Source: Symbiodinium natans (Eukaryota > Sar > Dinophyceae > Suessiales > Symbiodiniaceae). From it: a DNA stretch of 64,000 bases. Positions 30,600 to 40,660 of this stretch are shown one piece after another (positions within the stretch are counted from its first letter, which is position 1; each line of letters begins with the position of its first letter). Location: NCBI GenBank assembly GCA_905221605.1, contig CAJNDS010002366.1, positions 140,001-204,000 on the forward strand. The letters run 5' to 3'. The position numbers and the translations under genes are program-made. The notes under the pieces were generated by a model that did no database searches, was not told the DNA's origin, and was given only the letters and a program-made list of their open reading frames with translations.

Positions 30600-31173
30600 C
30601 TTTACACTTACACAGCCCGAGCCGCAGTTAAGGGCTAGGGGGGGGTAGGGGGTTTGGGCAACAAAGGGGTGGGCGGAAGAGGTTTCCGGATGTTCTTGCG
30701 GCCTTATATAGCAACTCTCATTCAGTCAGGCAACGGTTCCCACTGCCGAAACCTTGACGCGCACGTTCGTGGAGGCACCTTGGGGTTTAGAGATTCTTTT
30801 CCGAGGCTTTCGAAGTTTACTTGGTTCAGTGTTCGCCGTCTGTGAATGCAGCTATTTTGCTACCGTTGCCTTGAGTGAATGAAGGGCATCCGCCTTCAAG
30901 CTTCAAGGGCTTGGCGTTCAAAGGGCCAGGTGGGCTTGGTAAAGAACCGGCTGTGGAACTTGAAAATGGGGCGGCCCGAAATTAACGTTTCATTGTAAAG
31001 CGTTAAGGAGCAACAAACGACAAGGTTTTACAGTGCTTAATAGCAAATCAAGGAAAAAACGTAGATTCCAGTACGAATGTAGTACTTGCACAGAGCAATG
31101 ACAATCCAGCTCACAAGTCAGAAGCCCTGAGACCTTGACTCCCAAAACCTAAGCCATAAACTATATGCAAGAA
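30600..31173. other. Unassigned sequence
   Basis: No recognised feature. Confidence 0.35.
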
Positions 31174-31284
31174 GGTACTTGGCTCTTGGGGCTAAAGTGG
31201 GGTTAGGGTTTAGGGTTTAGGGTTTAGGGTTTAAGGTTTAGGGTTTAGGGTTTATGGTTTAGGGTTTAGGGTACTTGGCTCTTG
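31174..31284 (+). repeat. TTTAGGG block flanked by 15-bp direct repeats
   Basis: GGTACTTGGCTCTTG occurs exactly at 31174-31188 and 31270-31284. Between them are GGGCTAAAGTGG and about ten TTTAGGG-type units. The flanks look like a target duplication around the inserted block. Confidence 0.85.
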
Positions 31285-31412
31285 CCTGTGGATACTGTAG
31301 GCGCCAAAGGGGAGTTTGAGCTCGTGGTTTTTGGAGGGTGTCTTACTTGACCCTTCAGCCTTCAAACATGCAACGCTGCGCCCCGATCCCGATCAAAGAC
31401 ACCACGCTGACA

Positions 31413-31497
31413 ATTAGGGTTTAGGGTTTAGGGTTTAGGGTTTAGGGTTTAGGGTTTAGGGTTTAGGGTTTAGGGTTTAGGGTTTAGGGTTTAGGGC
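31413..31497 (+). repeat. TTTAGGG array, 12 units
   Basis: Uninterrupted. Confidence 0.95.
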
Positions 31498-31548
31498 AAC
31501 TCAAACACACCACAACACCCGACTGGGCTAGCGGCGGTCTCAAGTTCA

Positions 31549-31646
31549 GGGTCTGGGGCTAAAGTGGTGTTAGGGTTTAGGGTTTAAGGTTTAGGGTTTA
31601 GGGTTTAGGGTTTAGGGTTTAGGGTTTAGGGTTTAGGGTTTAGGGC
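31549..31646 (+). repeat. TTTAGGG array with a copied leader
   Basis: GGGGCTAAAGTGG at about 31556 repeats the sequence that precedes the block at 31201. About 11 units follow. Confidence 0.9.
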
Positions 31647-31649
31647 AAA

Positions 31650-32517
31650 AGTGGGGCGAAAGTGGGCGAAATTCACCTTTCTTGACCTGCCTGCAACGCA
31701 GGAAGGGTATCGGTTTTTGGTATTGGTAGTATCGCTTCGCCAGAGAAGCACATTCAACATGGAGGCATCGTCTAACCCCGAAGGACTTGCGCATGTCGAA
31801 CCTTGGCGCAACCTTCACGAGCAATGGGCCTAAGCATCCACAACACCAAGCTGGTCAGTTAGACTTCCTTGATCTCACCGTCCAACGAGCGCCCAGGTAG
31901 CGCCCACGCTTGACACACCCACACAGGCACCGAGATGTTTTTTTGTTTTAGGGTTTAGGGTTTAGGGTTTTGGGGGGGGGGTTCTTCAGAGTGGTCTTTT
32001 GCTTCGTGCTTCGTGCCTTGGAGGAATTGTTTGGGTCTTAGACTCTTTGTGTTGCTCATTGGGGTTCGTACGCCTTTTCGGGTTTTATGTACGGTTGTTT
32101 TTTTTCGGACTTGCAAGGTGGGGCGCTTCGGGGCCTCTCATCGGGGATCCAACGGCTGAGGATTTCAGCACCCCTTCGGCACGGCTGGTGGTCCAAGGGC
32201 TTTCATTCTTCGGAGGAAGAATTCAGAAGATGGCTTCAACATGAACTGAAATGCGCCCTAATTCTTGGAGCGATGTGTTCAGGACTCCAGATGCTCTAAT
32301 TTAATTGCTCACGCGAGTGCGTAGGTTTTCTGAGTTTTCTGGATATCTCGGGGAGCGAGGTCGGCTGGGCTTTGTTGGAGTTCAGGCGCTGTGGCACGAC
32401 AACTGTAGCAAGGGAGGGAAAGTCGAAAGAAAGAAAGAGAGACAGAGAGGTCCGAAGTGTGCCGAGCAACGCATCCGGCAGGTCAGCCAATCAGCAAAAT
32501 CTTAAACAAGAAAAGAT
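31650..32517. other. Unassigned sequence
   Basis: A three-unit TTTAGGG remnant sits at 31949-31970. Nothing else is recognised. Confidence 0.35.
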
Positions 32518-32640
32518 TTGGGGATCTCCGAGCATAGGGGTACCTTTTGGATCCTTTTGGGGGGTCCTTCTCATAAGAGATTTGGGATCTACATTGGGGG
32601 GGGGGGGGGGGGGGTCCCCTTTTTTGGTAAACCCCCCATA
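32518..32640. mobile_element. Family C element
   Basis: TTGGGGATCTCCGAGCATAG, GGGTACCTTTTGGATCC, a G18-type run and GGTAAACCCCCCATATG, in family order, complementary to the left end of the 5444 copy. Confidence 0.58.
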
Positions 32641-33172
32641 TGAACACGTTGTAAACAAAATATTTGAATGGTCAATAAGCCTTAAACTTGGACCAGCGAA
32701 GCCTCGGACTGACTGTGAAGTGCGCCCGAAGCACTAAAAAAAGTAGTCCCCATGTTGGCCTTGCTACACTTTATCTTGGTCGTACTTGGGTAGCATTTTG
32801 CAATTTTTAAGGGTACTTAAACCCAATAAGGATAGAATTTTAAGTTTTTAATACGATCCCAACCATGAACTAGTTATGATTCATCTAATACAGCCACTCA
32901 CCTGAGTGATGCAGCACCCTAATTTTTTTAAAAGCAGACTTGAAACCACATCTCGGATTGGCGAGCGAGTTGAGAATCACCATCGGTTCCTGCTAGCCCC
33001 TTGGACCTGAAACCCAAAGTAGTTTCGAGCGCCTGAACAATACACCAACACGCGCAAACTCCATTACATGCTGCAGTCGCGGACTGTGCCTCGAACGTCG
33101 CGTGCGGGACCGCGGACAGTGCGGACAGCAACCTCCACGGTCAGGGGGCTGAGACTGGGCTTGGGGCTGCGT
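32641..33172. other. Unassigned sequence, AT-rich in part
   Basis: Positions 32760-32930 are AT-rich. No gene recognised. Confidence 0.35.
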
Positions 33173-33180
33173 GTAATAAG

Positions 33181-33280
33181 CATCCCAGGACCTAGGATGG
33201 GTTATTAGGCCTTAAAGCCCCCCATAATGAACCCAGTAAAGGGCCTTTAAGGGGATCATAGGGTATAGTGTCCCATCCTG
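33181..33280. mobile_element. Family B element with 8-bp target duplication
   Basis: It contains AGGATGGGTTATTAGGCC to TATAGTGTCCCATCCTG. GTAATAAG flanks it exactly (33173-33180 and 33281-33288). The left end carries about ten extra bases compared with other copies. Confidence 0.75.
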
Positions 33281-33289
33281 GTAATAAGC

Positions 33290-33974
33290 GTCATAAGCGA
33301 ACAAACGTGACTGAACCATCAGAGTTTGGTTTGAGCTTGCGGTCAAAATTAAGAACCAGCACCTGTCCAGGATGTCTGTCGAGCTTGTCGTTCAAAGGAG
33401 GCCCCGTTGGCTCAAATCGTTGCCTAACCAACTCTCGACACAACATCCATGGTGCCTTTCATGGTTAAACCCTAAACCCTAAACCCCAAGGGACTGCAAG
33501 GGAGGATGAAGTTGTCAGCCGAAGCCTGCACCGAAAATTTCACAGCAAGTAGTGCAGCCTGGAACATCCTTGCATAATCCTGAAGAGCCCTATCAAGGCC
33601 AGTGCAAGGCAAGCTCCAGAGGAATCCCGAACCGCTCGACATTTCCGAGAACCGGCCCGACTCCCTGAAAATCCTAAAAGTAGTCTCGTCCAGGTACTGG
33701 TAGCCTCGAGAGTGCGAAAATGACCTTGCAGCCCTAAACAATCAAAGGCCGAGTTGCCCCGAATTTGCCTAAACCTTGGTTTTTACCCGACATGGCCGCA
33801 AATCCCTAACACCTCCAGAACCTTTGGGGGGGGGAGAGGGAAACCCTAAACCCTAAACCCTAAACCCTGGTTCGTGGGGTGGGGTGGGTAGTGGAGTGGT
33901 TAGGTGCCTCGCACGCTGCGGCCATGGGCGGCGCGAGAGCCGCGGGAGGCCTCCTTTTTTTTCCAAGGGGTCTT
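33290..33974. other. Unassigned sequence
   Basis: It includes small C-rich telomere-type remnants at 33465-33488 and 33841-33869. No gene recognised. Confidence 0.35.
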
Positions 33975-34027
33975 GGGGTTTAGGGTTTAGGGTTTAGGGT
34001 TTAGGGTTTAGGGTTTAGGGTTTAGGG
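33975..34027 (+). repeat. TTTAGGG array, 7 units
   Basis: Uninterrupted. Confidence 0.93.
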
Positions 34028-34533
34028 ATTGGTGGCTTTGAGGTCAGTGTTTGGGGGATCTTTGGCAGATGCGAGCCAGGCATCCCTGCCAGTTAGACTT
34101 GTTAAACTTCTGAGCTTCTGATTTGAATTCATCTCAACTGCATGTGTGGTATGAGGTAAGACGCCCCTTACAGAGAAGATTGCAGGTTTGAGTCCTTCCT
34201 TGAGGACTTAAGGAAGCAGTGAGCGTTGTGCAGCCTTGCTTCACTTCTGAAGACCGCAACCACAACGTCAACTCCAAAACACCAGAACAGCCTTTTGTGT
34301 CACTGAGACGGTTCTGCTCAACACCGCTGCGCACCGTCTTTCAATCCTGTAACAACTTTAACTTCTACATTTGGTGCTCACTTTTGTTGGCTTGGGGCAA
34401 CTCTTGGAAATCGGTTGGGATCTCGGTGTTCCAGGGATGCAGGTCCTGCCAAAGTTTCGTGATGAGTTTGTACCTTGTCCCGGAGGACGGGGATTGAGGG
34501 CCCGGCATTGTGGTTAAATCGGCTTTGGCACTG
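34028..34533. other. Unassigned sequence
   Basis: No recognised feature. A weakly tRNA-like stretch near 34140-34200 was considered and rejected. Confidence 0.35.
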
Positions 34534-34604
34534 GTTTAGGGTTTAGGGTTTAGGGTTTAGGGTTTAGGGTTTAGGGTTTAGGGTTTAGGGTTTAGGGTTT
34601 AGGG
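34534..34604 (+). repeat. TTTAGGG array, 10 units
   Basis: Uninterrupted. Confidence 0.95.
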
Positions 34605-34871
34605 CCCAGGTTTGCTATTGAGGCAATTGAGCCGCATTGAACTCTTCGAGTCCTGTTCCCTTGTCCATGCTGAGACGCATTCACGAAGAGCCTCGAGGGC
34701 TGTAGGTGCTGTACGCCCCCCACTTAAAGCCCTAAGTTTTCGCGAAAGAGCTAAGCATCTTAAACTTGTGGCCAGAACACCCGCAAGACCCTTTTTGCAG
34801 AAGAGCCGTGCGTAACCTAAGACTTAAGGTTTCGGAGAGCACGCCGAAAGTCCCAGAACCGTGCAGCACAG

Positions 34872-34895
34872 GCGCCGACCGAGTTGCCCATTGAG
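34872..34895 (+). CDS. Putative micro-exon (APTELPIE)
   Basis: It follows AGCACAG and ends GAG|GCTGGG: eight codons, APTELPIE, phase 0 to 0. The TELP core and GAG|GC end are family features. At 24 nt, chance similarity is a real concern. Confidence 0.3.
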
Positions 34896-35046
34896 GCTGG
34901 GACTCGTCCAATGCCAGAATCCCCAACCTTGCATGCCAAAAGTTGAGTTGAGTTAAGCCCGCACTTCAGTATATGAAGCGTCCTCACGTCACTGATATGC
35001 ACCCGGGTCAGTCACACGCTGTAAGCCTTGAACCCATCGCATGTAG

Positions 35047-35085
35047 GTCCCAGCTGCGGTACCATCACCGACATCTCCGGCGCAG
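35047..35085 (+). CDS. Putative exon, PT-rich family (VPAAVPSPTSPAQ)
   Basis: It follows ATGTAG and ends CAG|GCTTTG (GC donor). Thirteen codons, VPAAVPSPTSPAQ, the same length and nearly the same residues as VPTDVPSPTSPAA at 58251. Confidence 0.5.
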
Positions 35086-35252
35086 GCTTTGTCTTTTAAA
35101 CCCCCTCCCCCCCCCCCCCCCCCCCCCCCGCATTCTCGCCCGGATTCCCCTAAACCCTAAACCCAATGGAGCCATTTCAGGGTCTTTTCCAGCCCTGCGA
35201 TAAGCTTGCAGGCCATCCCGCCCCATACCGAACTCCCTGAATCCTTAGCGTC

Positions 35253-35453
35253 TTAGGGTTTAGGGTTTCGGGTTTAGGGTTTAGGGTTCAGGAGGGTCAG
35301 GTTTTGCCAGGTTTGCTGTGACCATGCGTGTTAGCTTTCGGCATTGAGCAACCCCAGCCCCATTCGCTCTCATTGGCGATTCCTGGGCAACGTTTTCCAC
35401 GGTTTAGGGTTTAGGGTTTAGGGTTTAGGGTTTAGGGTTTAGGGTTTAGGGTT
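35253..35453 (+). repeat. Two G-rich telomere-type blocks
   Basis: 35253-35288 (degenerate) and 35403-35453 (seven perfect units). Confidence 0.92.
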
Positions 35454-35580
35454 TCACTCTTTCCGCTCGATGACCTTCTTTCATGCCTGGTTTCAAGAGC
35501 TTACCAATATGTGGCACCAGCTCCGCAAGGCAAAAGTTTGCAAGAAACTATTCGGCACAAGTCTCCACGGCAAGTGAGAA

Positions 35581-35682
35581 TTAGGGTGTAAGGTTTATAA
35601 GGGTTTAGGGTTTAGGGTTTAGGGTTTAAGGTTTAGGGTTTAGGGTTTAGGGCTTAGGGGGTTTAGGGTTTAGGGTGTAGGG
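35581..35682 (+). repeat. Degenerate telomere-type block, G-rich strand
   Basis: About 13 units with TTTAAGG, CTTAGGG and GTAGGG variants. Confidence 0.9.
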
Positions 35683-35812
35683 GCCACACAAGAGCTATTC
35701 TGTGGCACTCTCTCCGCCAGGGGCACCTGCCGGAAGTGGACGAGGTTCCTTTGGGGCCACCCATCGCCAGAAGCCTGGACCGAGTAGAGCGCTCTCCGTG
35801 CGATGCAGTGGT

Positions 35813-35900
35813 ATGCAAGAGAATGCAATGTTATATTAAATATTATGCAATGGTACGTATGACGCAACATTATGCAAGATTATGCAATATCACGCAACGT
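35813..35900. repeat. Dispersed ATGCAA words
   Basis: ATGCAA or ACGCAA appears about eight times in 88 bp with irregular AT-rich spacers. Confidence 0.55.
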
Positions 35901-36003
35901 GTAGCTTCACCGAGAGGGATGTCTTGCAGGTTCACTAGCAAGGGGATGCCTTGAGGCTTGCAGCCTCAGGGAGCTTTTGCGTTCAAGCCCTTCATCATCC
36001 CGC

Positions 36004-36224
36004 AACCCTAAACCCTAAACCCTAAACCCTAAACCCTCAACAACCTGAAGCCCGGCGGCTCCCAACTTAAACCCTGCTGAGCGGGTTCGATGGCCTCGGA
36101 AAAACACGCGCGAGGCTTCCGTTTTCGCGCACACTTCCCACGGGCTTGTGAGGAGTGGCAGAAGTGATCATGAGGGCTTCGGGCTTAGGGCTTAGGGTTT
36201 AGGGTTTAGGGTTTAGGGTTTAGG
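36004..36224. repeat. C-rich and G-rich telomere-type blocks
   Basis: 36004-36039 is CCCTAAA and 36184-36224 is TTTAGGG; they face each other across 145 bp. Confidence 0.9.
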
Positions 36225-36650
36225 CTACATCGCCAGTTTGACTATGTTCCGTGTAAGAGCACGCACCATGTCAGCGACACCCCACACGTGCCACGCGTGT
36301 ATAAGAGAAGCGCTGATGTTTCCAACAAAACATCCATGTTGAGTTGTTGATGCCGGTCGTTTTTGCTCCCCAGCCTCCAAAGCAAAAATCCTCCCAGTCA
36401 GGTCGCAGCGCCACGCGGGCCAGTGGAGGCCCTTGCTATCAGCTCTCAGCTGCTTGGATCTGGGGGCTTGGTGAGTTGTTGGATGTTGGAGTCTTGTCGG
36501 CTTCGATAGCGGCTGTAGCGGGTTGCGCCTGCAATTGAAAGCTCTGAGAAGCCCCGCAACTCTCATAAACACCGCCGAAACACCCCCCGTAGCTTCCCTG
36601 AAAAGCCCGCCTCAGCCACTTCAGCCGCGTGCTTTGTCTGCTGTTGGCAG
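36225..36650. other. Unassigned sequence
   Basis: No recognised feature before the exon at 36651. Confidence 0.35.
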
Positions 36651-36707
36651 GAAGTCCCGCCAGAGCCGCCGGTGCCGCCGGAGCTTCCGCTGCCCCCGCC
36701 GATGCAG
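36651..36707 (+). CDS. Putative exon (EVPPEPPVPPELPLPPPMQ)
   Basis: A pyrimidine-rich stretch and TTGGCAG precede it; CAG|GTCCTC follows. Nineteen codons, phase 0 to 0: EVPPEPPVPPELPLPPPMQ. Both borders are good. The PPEL-P pattern echoes SELPVP. Confidence 0.5.
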
Positions 36708-36971
36708 GTCCTCAAACGGGCGCCAACGCTTTGTGGGTTTGTTGAATCCCAAACAAAAACCACAAACATTCGGCTGCATGAAGATGTAGAGTTCGTCTTA
36801 GGGTAGGTACATGGTCCCTAAACCGTTAAACTTACTGGCTCAAAACCCAACTTTTCAACTTTTGGCTTCTTAAAAGGTAGTGTATTCTGAAAGTTTCAAC
36901 ATCTGTTTCCTTGGGTTTTGGGCCAGTAAGTAAAGGAGGTAAGTGGAACAATATTAGGCGGCCATGCAACG

Positions 36972-37006
36972 AAACCCTAAACCCTAAACCCTAAACCCTA
37001 AACCCT
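36972..37006 (-). repeat. Interstitial telomere-type block, C-rich strand
   Basis: Five perfect CCCTAAA units. Confidence 0.9.
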
Positions 37007-37070
37007 TGGAGTTCCCTAAACCCTGTTCGGCTGGTGTGGGGCATGCATCGCCTCGGTCTCGGGGCACCGG

Positions 37071-37238
37071 GTTTAGGGTTTGGGGTTTAGGGTTTAGGGT
37101 GAGGAGTTGGCCCGTGAGGATGAGGGCCCAAGGCCACGCCCTCAACCCTACAGTAAACCCTGGACGGGTTTAGGGTTAGGGTTTAGGGTTTAGGGTTTAG
37201 GGTTTAGGGTTTAGGGTTTAGGGTTTACCCTAAACCCT
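37071..37238. repeat. G-rich blocks ending in a head-to-head junction
   Basis: 37071-37100 and 37167-37228 are TTTAGGG. The second turns directly into CCCTAAACCC (37227-37238) through GGGTTTACCC, a strand switch with no spacer. Confidence 0.9.
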
Positions 37239-37303
37239 GCCCCTGGACCAGGTCTTATCGCAACCGAGGTCACCCACAGCACCTGAGATGCAGGCCGGGC
37301 GAA

Positions 37304-37407
37304 GGGGTCGGAACAAAATTACTAATAGTATTCCCTTATATTCCCTTTATAGTTATACTATAACAACCCCCAATGCCCTATTCCAATTGTTAAGGCCCTC
37401 TATTAGG
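37304..37407. mobile_element. Family D inverted-repeat element
   Basis: TTACTAATAGTATTCCCTTA, CCCTTTATAGTTATACTA, AATGCCCTATTCCAATTG and AAGGCCCTCTATTAGGG. The closest relative is the copy at 29311. Confidence 0.7.
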
Positions 37408-37645
37408 GTTTTTTAGGCTTCAAGTTTAGGATCCTGGGACAGAGACGCGTGCCCGCGGTTTCTCTAATCACCTTATAATCCCCTACGCTGCCGTTCCTAA
37501 AACCTTATAACGAAGCTTATCGACAAGCCTTCTTCCACATCCATGAGCACACTCTCAAGCACTCATATCAAGGCCTATGTCAGTGCAGAACGTGGTGATC
37601 TTTTCAGGACTTATCGCTTTATGGACACTTCAGAAGACCTGCCAG

Positions 37646-37683
37646 GTGCCCACAGATGTGCCGTCGCCAACCTCCCCAGCAGC
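37646..37683 (+). CDS. Putative exon, PT-rich family (VPTDVPSPTSPA)
   Basis: It follows CTGCCAG and ends GC|GTGGTG. It encodes VPTDVPSPTSPA(A). Compared with 58251 over the shared 38 nt, all seven differences are synonymous third-base changes. Confidence 0.55.
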
Positions 37684-37684
37684 G

Positions 37685-38299
37685 TGGTGCCCAGATCCCC
37701 TATCAATGCAAACCTGGGAGCGCAGGGGGTATAGATGACCAATAGTTTCCCCCTAAACCCTAAACCCTAAAGCCCGAACCCAAAAAAACTATGTAGACCT
37801 GTTTGGTTTCAGACCGCAGCTCCGTCATAGCACGCTGTGCGCTGGTAAGCCTCAAGTTTTTAAGAGCTCAGAAGGGTACTGCACATGCCGACCTTAAACC
37901 CTCACCGAAGCCCCCTCCCCTCCAAACCACCCATCCCACCCCCCGACCCCGCATTGGGGTGTAGAGTTGATGGGGAAAGTTGACCCTTAGTTTGGGTGAA
38001 GTAACAGGGTGTAGAGTTTAGATTGCGGCGCCCCTGTCTGCCATGATTTTGCAAGCTTTAGCCTGGGTTCAGGGCTTATAGAGTCTACCGGGTATAGGTC
38101 TTTGCGCTAGTTGGAATTTTTCATCGAATCCAGGGTCCAGAGAGTAAGGGGAGGAGCAGCGAACCAGGAGCCGCGATCGCAGTATATTCTCTAAGGTGCA
38201 TAGACCGTGCGGCAGAGCCCGAGCTTACCTAAGGAGGCAACACAAGCCCTGAACTCAAACCCTTAAGCTTGGCTTCGAAAGCTCCGGAGTAGTGGTCAG
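37685..38299. other. Unassigned sequence
   Basis: Two CCCTAAA units at 37753-37770; otherwise nothing recognised. Confidence 0.35.
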
Positions 38300-38419
38300 G
38301 TCAGCTCCCCGCCGGTCGAGGACGATGCAGAATTGGAGGCACTAACTACTGAGCTCCTTGCGTGGTTGTGGGTGTTCACAGACCTTTTACGGCCGAGAGG
38401 AGAAGAAAATTGGCCCAGA
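38300..38419 (+). CDS. Putative 40-codon exon (SSPPVEDDAELEALTTELLA)
   Basis: It follows GTGGTCAG and ends AGA|GTAAGC, a strong donor. Exactly 40 codons, phase 0 to 0. It starts VSSPPVEDD like the acidic family tails, then continues as less repetitive sequence (AELEALTTELLAWLWVFTDL, then RPRGEENWPR). The Leu/Trp-rich part could form an amphipathic helix. It is the longest exon candidate in the window. Confidence 0.48.
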
Positions 38420-38731
38420 GTAAGCATCCGGCCGAAGTGGTGTGAACTCTCATGGCCACGACACCGAGCCATCAGAACGCCCAAGACCCTGCAGCTGGTT
38501 GATTTGCGGACCAGGAGAGTCCCAAGGCAACAAACCGGAACTGGCAATATGCTTTGGGGCCCCTGTTTCTGAAACAACAGAAGGTGTAGCGTAAACTGCC
38601 AGCAAGCTTTCTGCCACACATAGAGGGAACAATGCATATTAATTATGTTATACATAGACATATGTGTGTGTATATTTTAAGGGGCTGCGCCCATGGGCGG
38701 GCAGCGCAGGCAGAAGCGCGGGGCGAGCAGT

Positions 38732-38912
38732 TTCTAAGCATTTTGAGGCCCCTAAACTCCCTTAAAATCTCTAAGCGTTTGAGGCTCCTCAACCCCCTTA
38801 AAGTTTCTAAGCATTTTCAGGCCCCTAAACTCCCTTCAAATCTCTCAGCGTTTGAGGCTCCTAGACTCCCTTAAAGTTTCTAAGCACTTTATAAGGCCCC
38901 TAAACTCCCTTT
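38732..38912 (+). repeat. Tandem repeat, about 37-bp unit in dimers
   Basis: Alternating versions of TCTAAGCATTTTGAGGCCCC-TAAACTCCCTTAAA and CTCTAAGCGTTTGAGGCTCC-TCAACCCCCTTAAA. About five units form a 75-bp dimer. Confidence 0.85.
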
Positions 38913-38919
38913 TTCCTAG

Positions 38920-40245
38920 CCCCGGGCTTAGACACGTCGCTTATGCCCGCCCTTTGGGGGGCATCATGCTCCTGATGCGCCCCCGGGGTCCCGCCCCGGG
39001 AGCCGCTGATGCTCCTGATGCGCGCCTGGGTCCCGGGCTGGACCCGCTGATGCTCATGATGCGCGCTCTCTGGGGGCTTCCGTGGCGACGCAATGGCGAC
39101 GCAAAAAACCACGAAAAAAAACCGTTCACCGGCGGCACGCGGGGGTCGGCGGCACTGGCGTCCGGCCTAATCCGGCCCCCGCGCCGCCCGTGGTCCAGGG
39201 CGGAGCCCGCGTCGCACTAAAGCGCTAGCTTTAAGGGGCGAGCGCCCGAGCCGCCGACCCCGCCCAAAATTGCTTCAAATTCGCGCGGGGCCCTTCGGGA
39301 GGCCTCCGAAACGGCATCCAAGGGGACGCAACACGCGGTGGTGCGAAAAGCACGAAAACCTCGTAAAAACCATGGGTTTTTACGAAAAAACCGAGGCCAC
39401 AAAACACCCGCAGCACCCCATTAAACCCTCACGGGCGCGCATCATCGACCCTAGCTTTTCACATGGGGCGCGCGCCAGGCCGAAACCACGTTTTTCAAGG
39501 TTTGGGGGGGGGTACCGGAAGCCCAAAACCAGGCGAGCATCATGAGCATCAGCAGCCCTGGCCCGCGGCCCCAAGGCAGTGAAAAACGCTGAAATCACCG
39601 TAAATACCGTGTTTTTATGAGGTTTTTCACGCGTGCCTCCGACCCCCACCCTTGTTGCCCTTAACCCGCCCCCAAAGTGCGCATCATCGAAACCCACGTC
39701 GGGGGGGGGGTCGGCTGATGCTGCTGATGCGCGGGGGTCCGGGGCATCATCGAGCCATCGTTTCTCATGTGGGCTTCGTGGGCCTCCGGGCCCACGGCCC
39801 AGAGACCCAGCTGATGCTCATGATGCTCGGTTTGGGGGGGTGTTCCAACGGCAGAAAACCTCGTAAATACCGAGTGTTTTGTGGGTCCACATAAAAAACG
39901 CCCCTAAAATCGCTCATTTTACGCGCTCGAACGGCTTCGTGCCTACAAAACACCCGAACAGCAGGACCCCGAATGCCCTTAAGGGCATTCGGGGTCTTGC
40001 TTTTGGGGGTTTCGTGGGCACGCAAGCGTTCAAGCACATACAATCGGCGTGTTTAAGGGGGTTTTGGATGACCTGGGGGAGGCCGCTGATGCTCATGATG
40101 CTCCCTTTCCTGGGTCCCAAAAGGCTTCCCAAGCCCAAAAACACGTGTTTACAGCGTTTTCTGAAGGTTTTTCGAAGGCAAAACGCATGCATAGAATGCT
40201 TTTAAGGCCCCCAAACCAACCCCACTGATGCTCCTGATGCGGGTG
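38920..40245. repeat. GC-rich modular block with GCTGATGCTCATGATG cores
   Basis: Cores or their reverse complements occur near 38970, 39006, 39049, 39436, 39534, 39680, 39716, 39740, 39811, 40086 and 40226. They alternate with A-rich pieces such as CGAAAACCTCGTAAA (39350, 39590, 39855). There are no telomere blocks inside. Frames here often read LMLLMR from the core and are not credible genes. The GC level and texture differ sharply from both flanks. Confidence 0.75.
39932..40030. repeat. Large inverted repeat with a 32-bp perfect palindromic centre
   Basis: Positions 39965-39996 are a perfect palindrome centred on CCCTT/AAGGG. Imperfect complementarity extends about 30 bp further on each side (GTGCCTACAAAACACCC pairs with GGGTTTCGTGGGCAC). 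Confidence 0.88.
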
Positions 40246-40345
40246 CGCGCGCGCGCGCGCGCGCGCGCGCGCGCGGGGGGGGAGGGAGGGGTGGCGAAGG
40301 CAGGAGAAAGAGAGACAGAGAGAAGGAGAGGACAAAGACACGGGA
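40243..40345 (+). repeat. GC dinucleotide run followed by a GA-rich tract
   Basis: About 32 bp of alternating GC (40243-40275), potential Z-DNA, then G-rich and AGAGAGAC-type purine sequence to about 40345. Confidence 0.85.
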
Positions 40346-40558
40346 AAGAGAAGACAGTGCCAAGGTTCAAGGTTTCGTGCTTTGGGGGGCGGGGGCCGGC
40401 CCGTGCCGCTAGGCCTGAAATTCTGCTTCGCAGAAGGCCAGAGGCCAGCAAGGCTATTCCCGGGACGACCCGGGCTAAAAGGTCCGCATTTGCTCGGTCC
40501 TTTGGGGACCTCGCGCTGCCCGATTTAATGGCTACCGCCAGTGCCGCCGACCCCCAAC

Positions 40559-40660
40559 TCTAAACCCTAAACCCGAAACCCCAAACCCGAAACCCGCAAC
40601 CCGAAACCCGAAACCGGAAACCAAACCCTAAACCGTAAACCGTAAACCCGAAACCCTCAA
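40559..40660 (-). repeat. Degenerate telomere-type block, C-rich strand
   Basis: Mostly CCCGAAA with some CCCTAAA and CCGTAAA. Confidence 0.85.

Noticed and set aside
33173-33288. Family B copy as an intron with GTAATAAG at both ends
   Set aside because: GT...AG would remove both copies of the duplication and so not restore the original sequence.
34134-34210. A tRNA-like stretch with GCAGGTTTGAGTCCTT
   Set aside because: A B-box-like word is present but no acceptor stem, anticodon stem or A box could be paired.
38852-40563. Overlapping frames of 60-120 codons on both strands with LMLLMR-like repeats
   Set aside because: The repeats are the GCTGATGCTCATGATG core read in frame. Both strands are equally open and no domain is seen.
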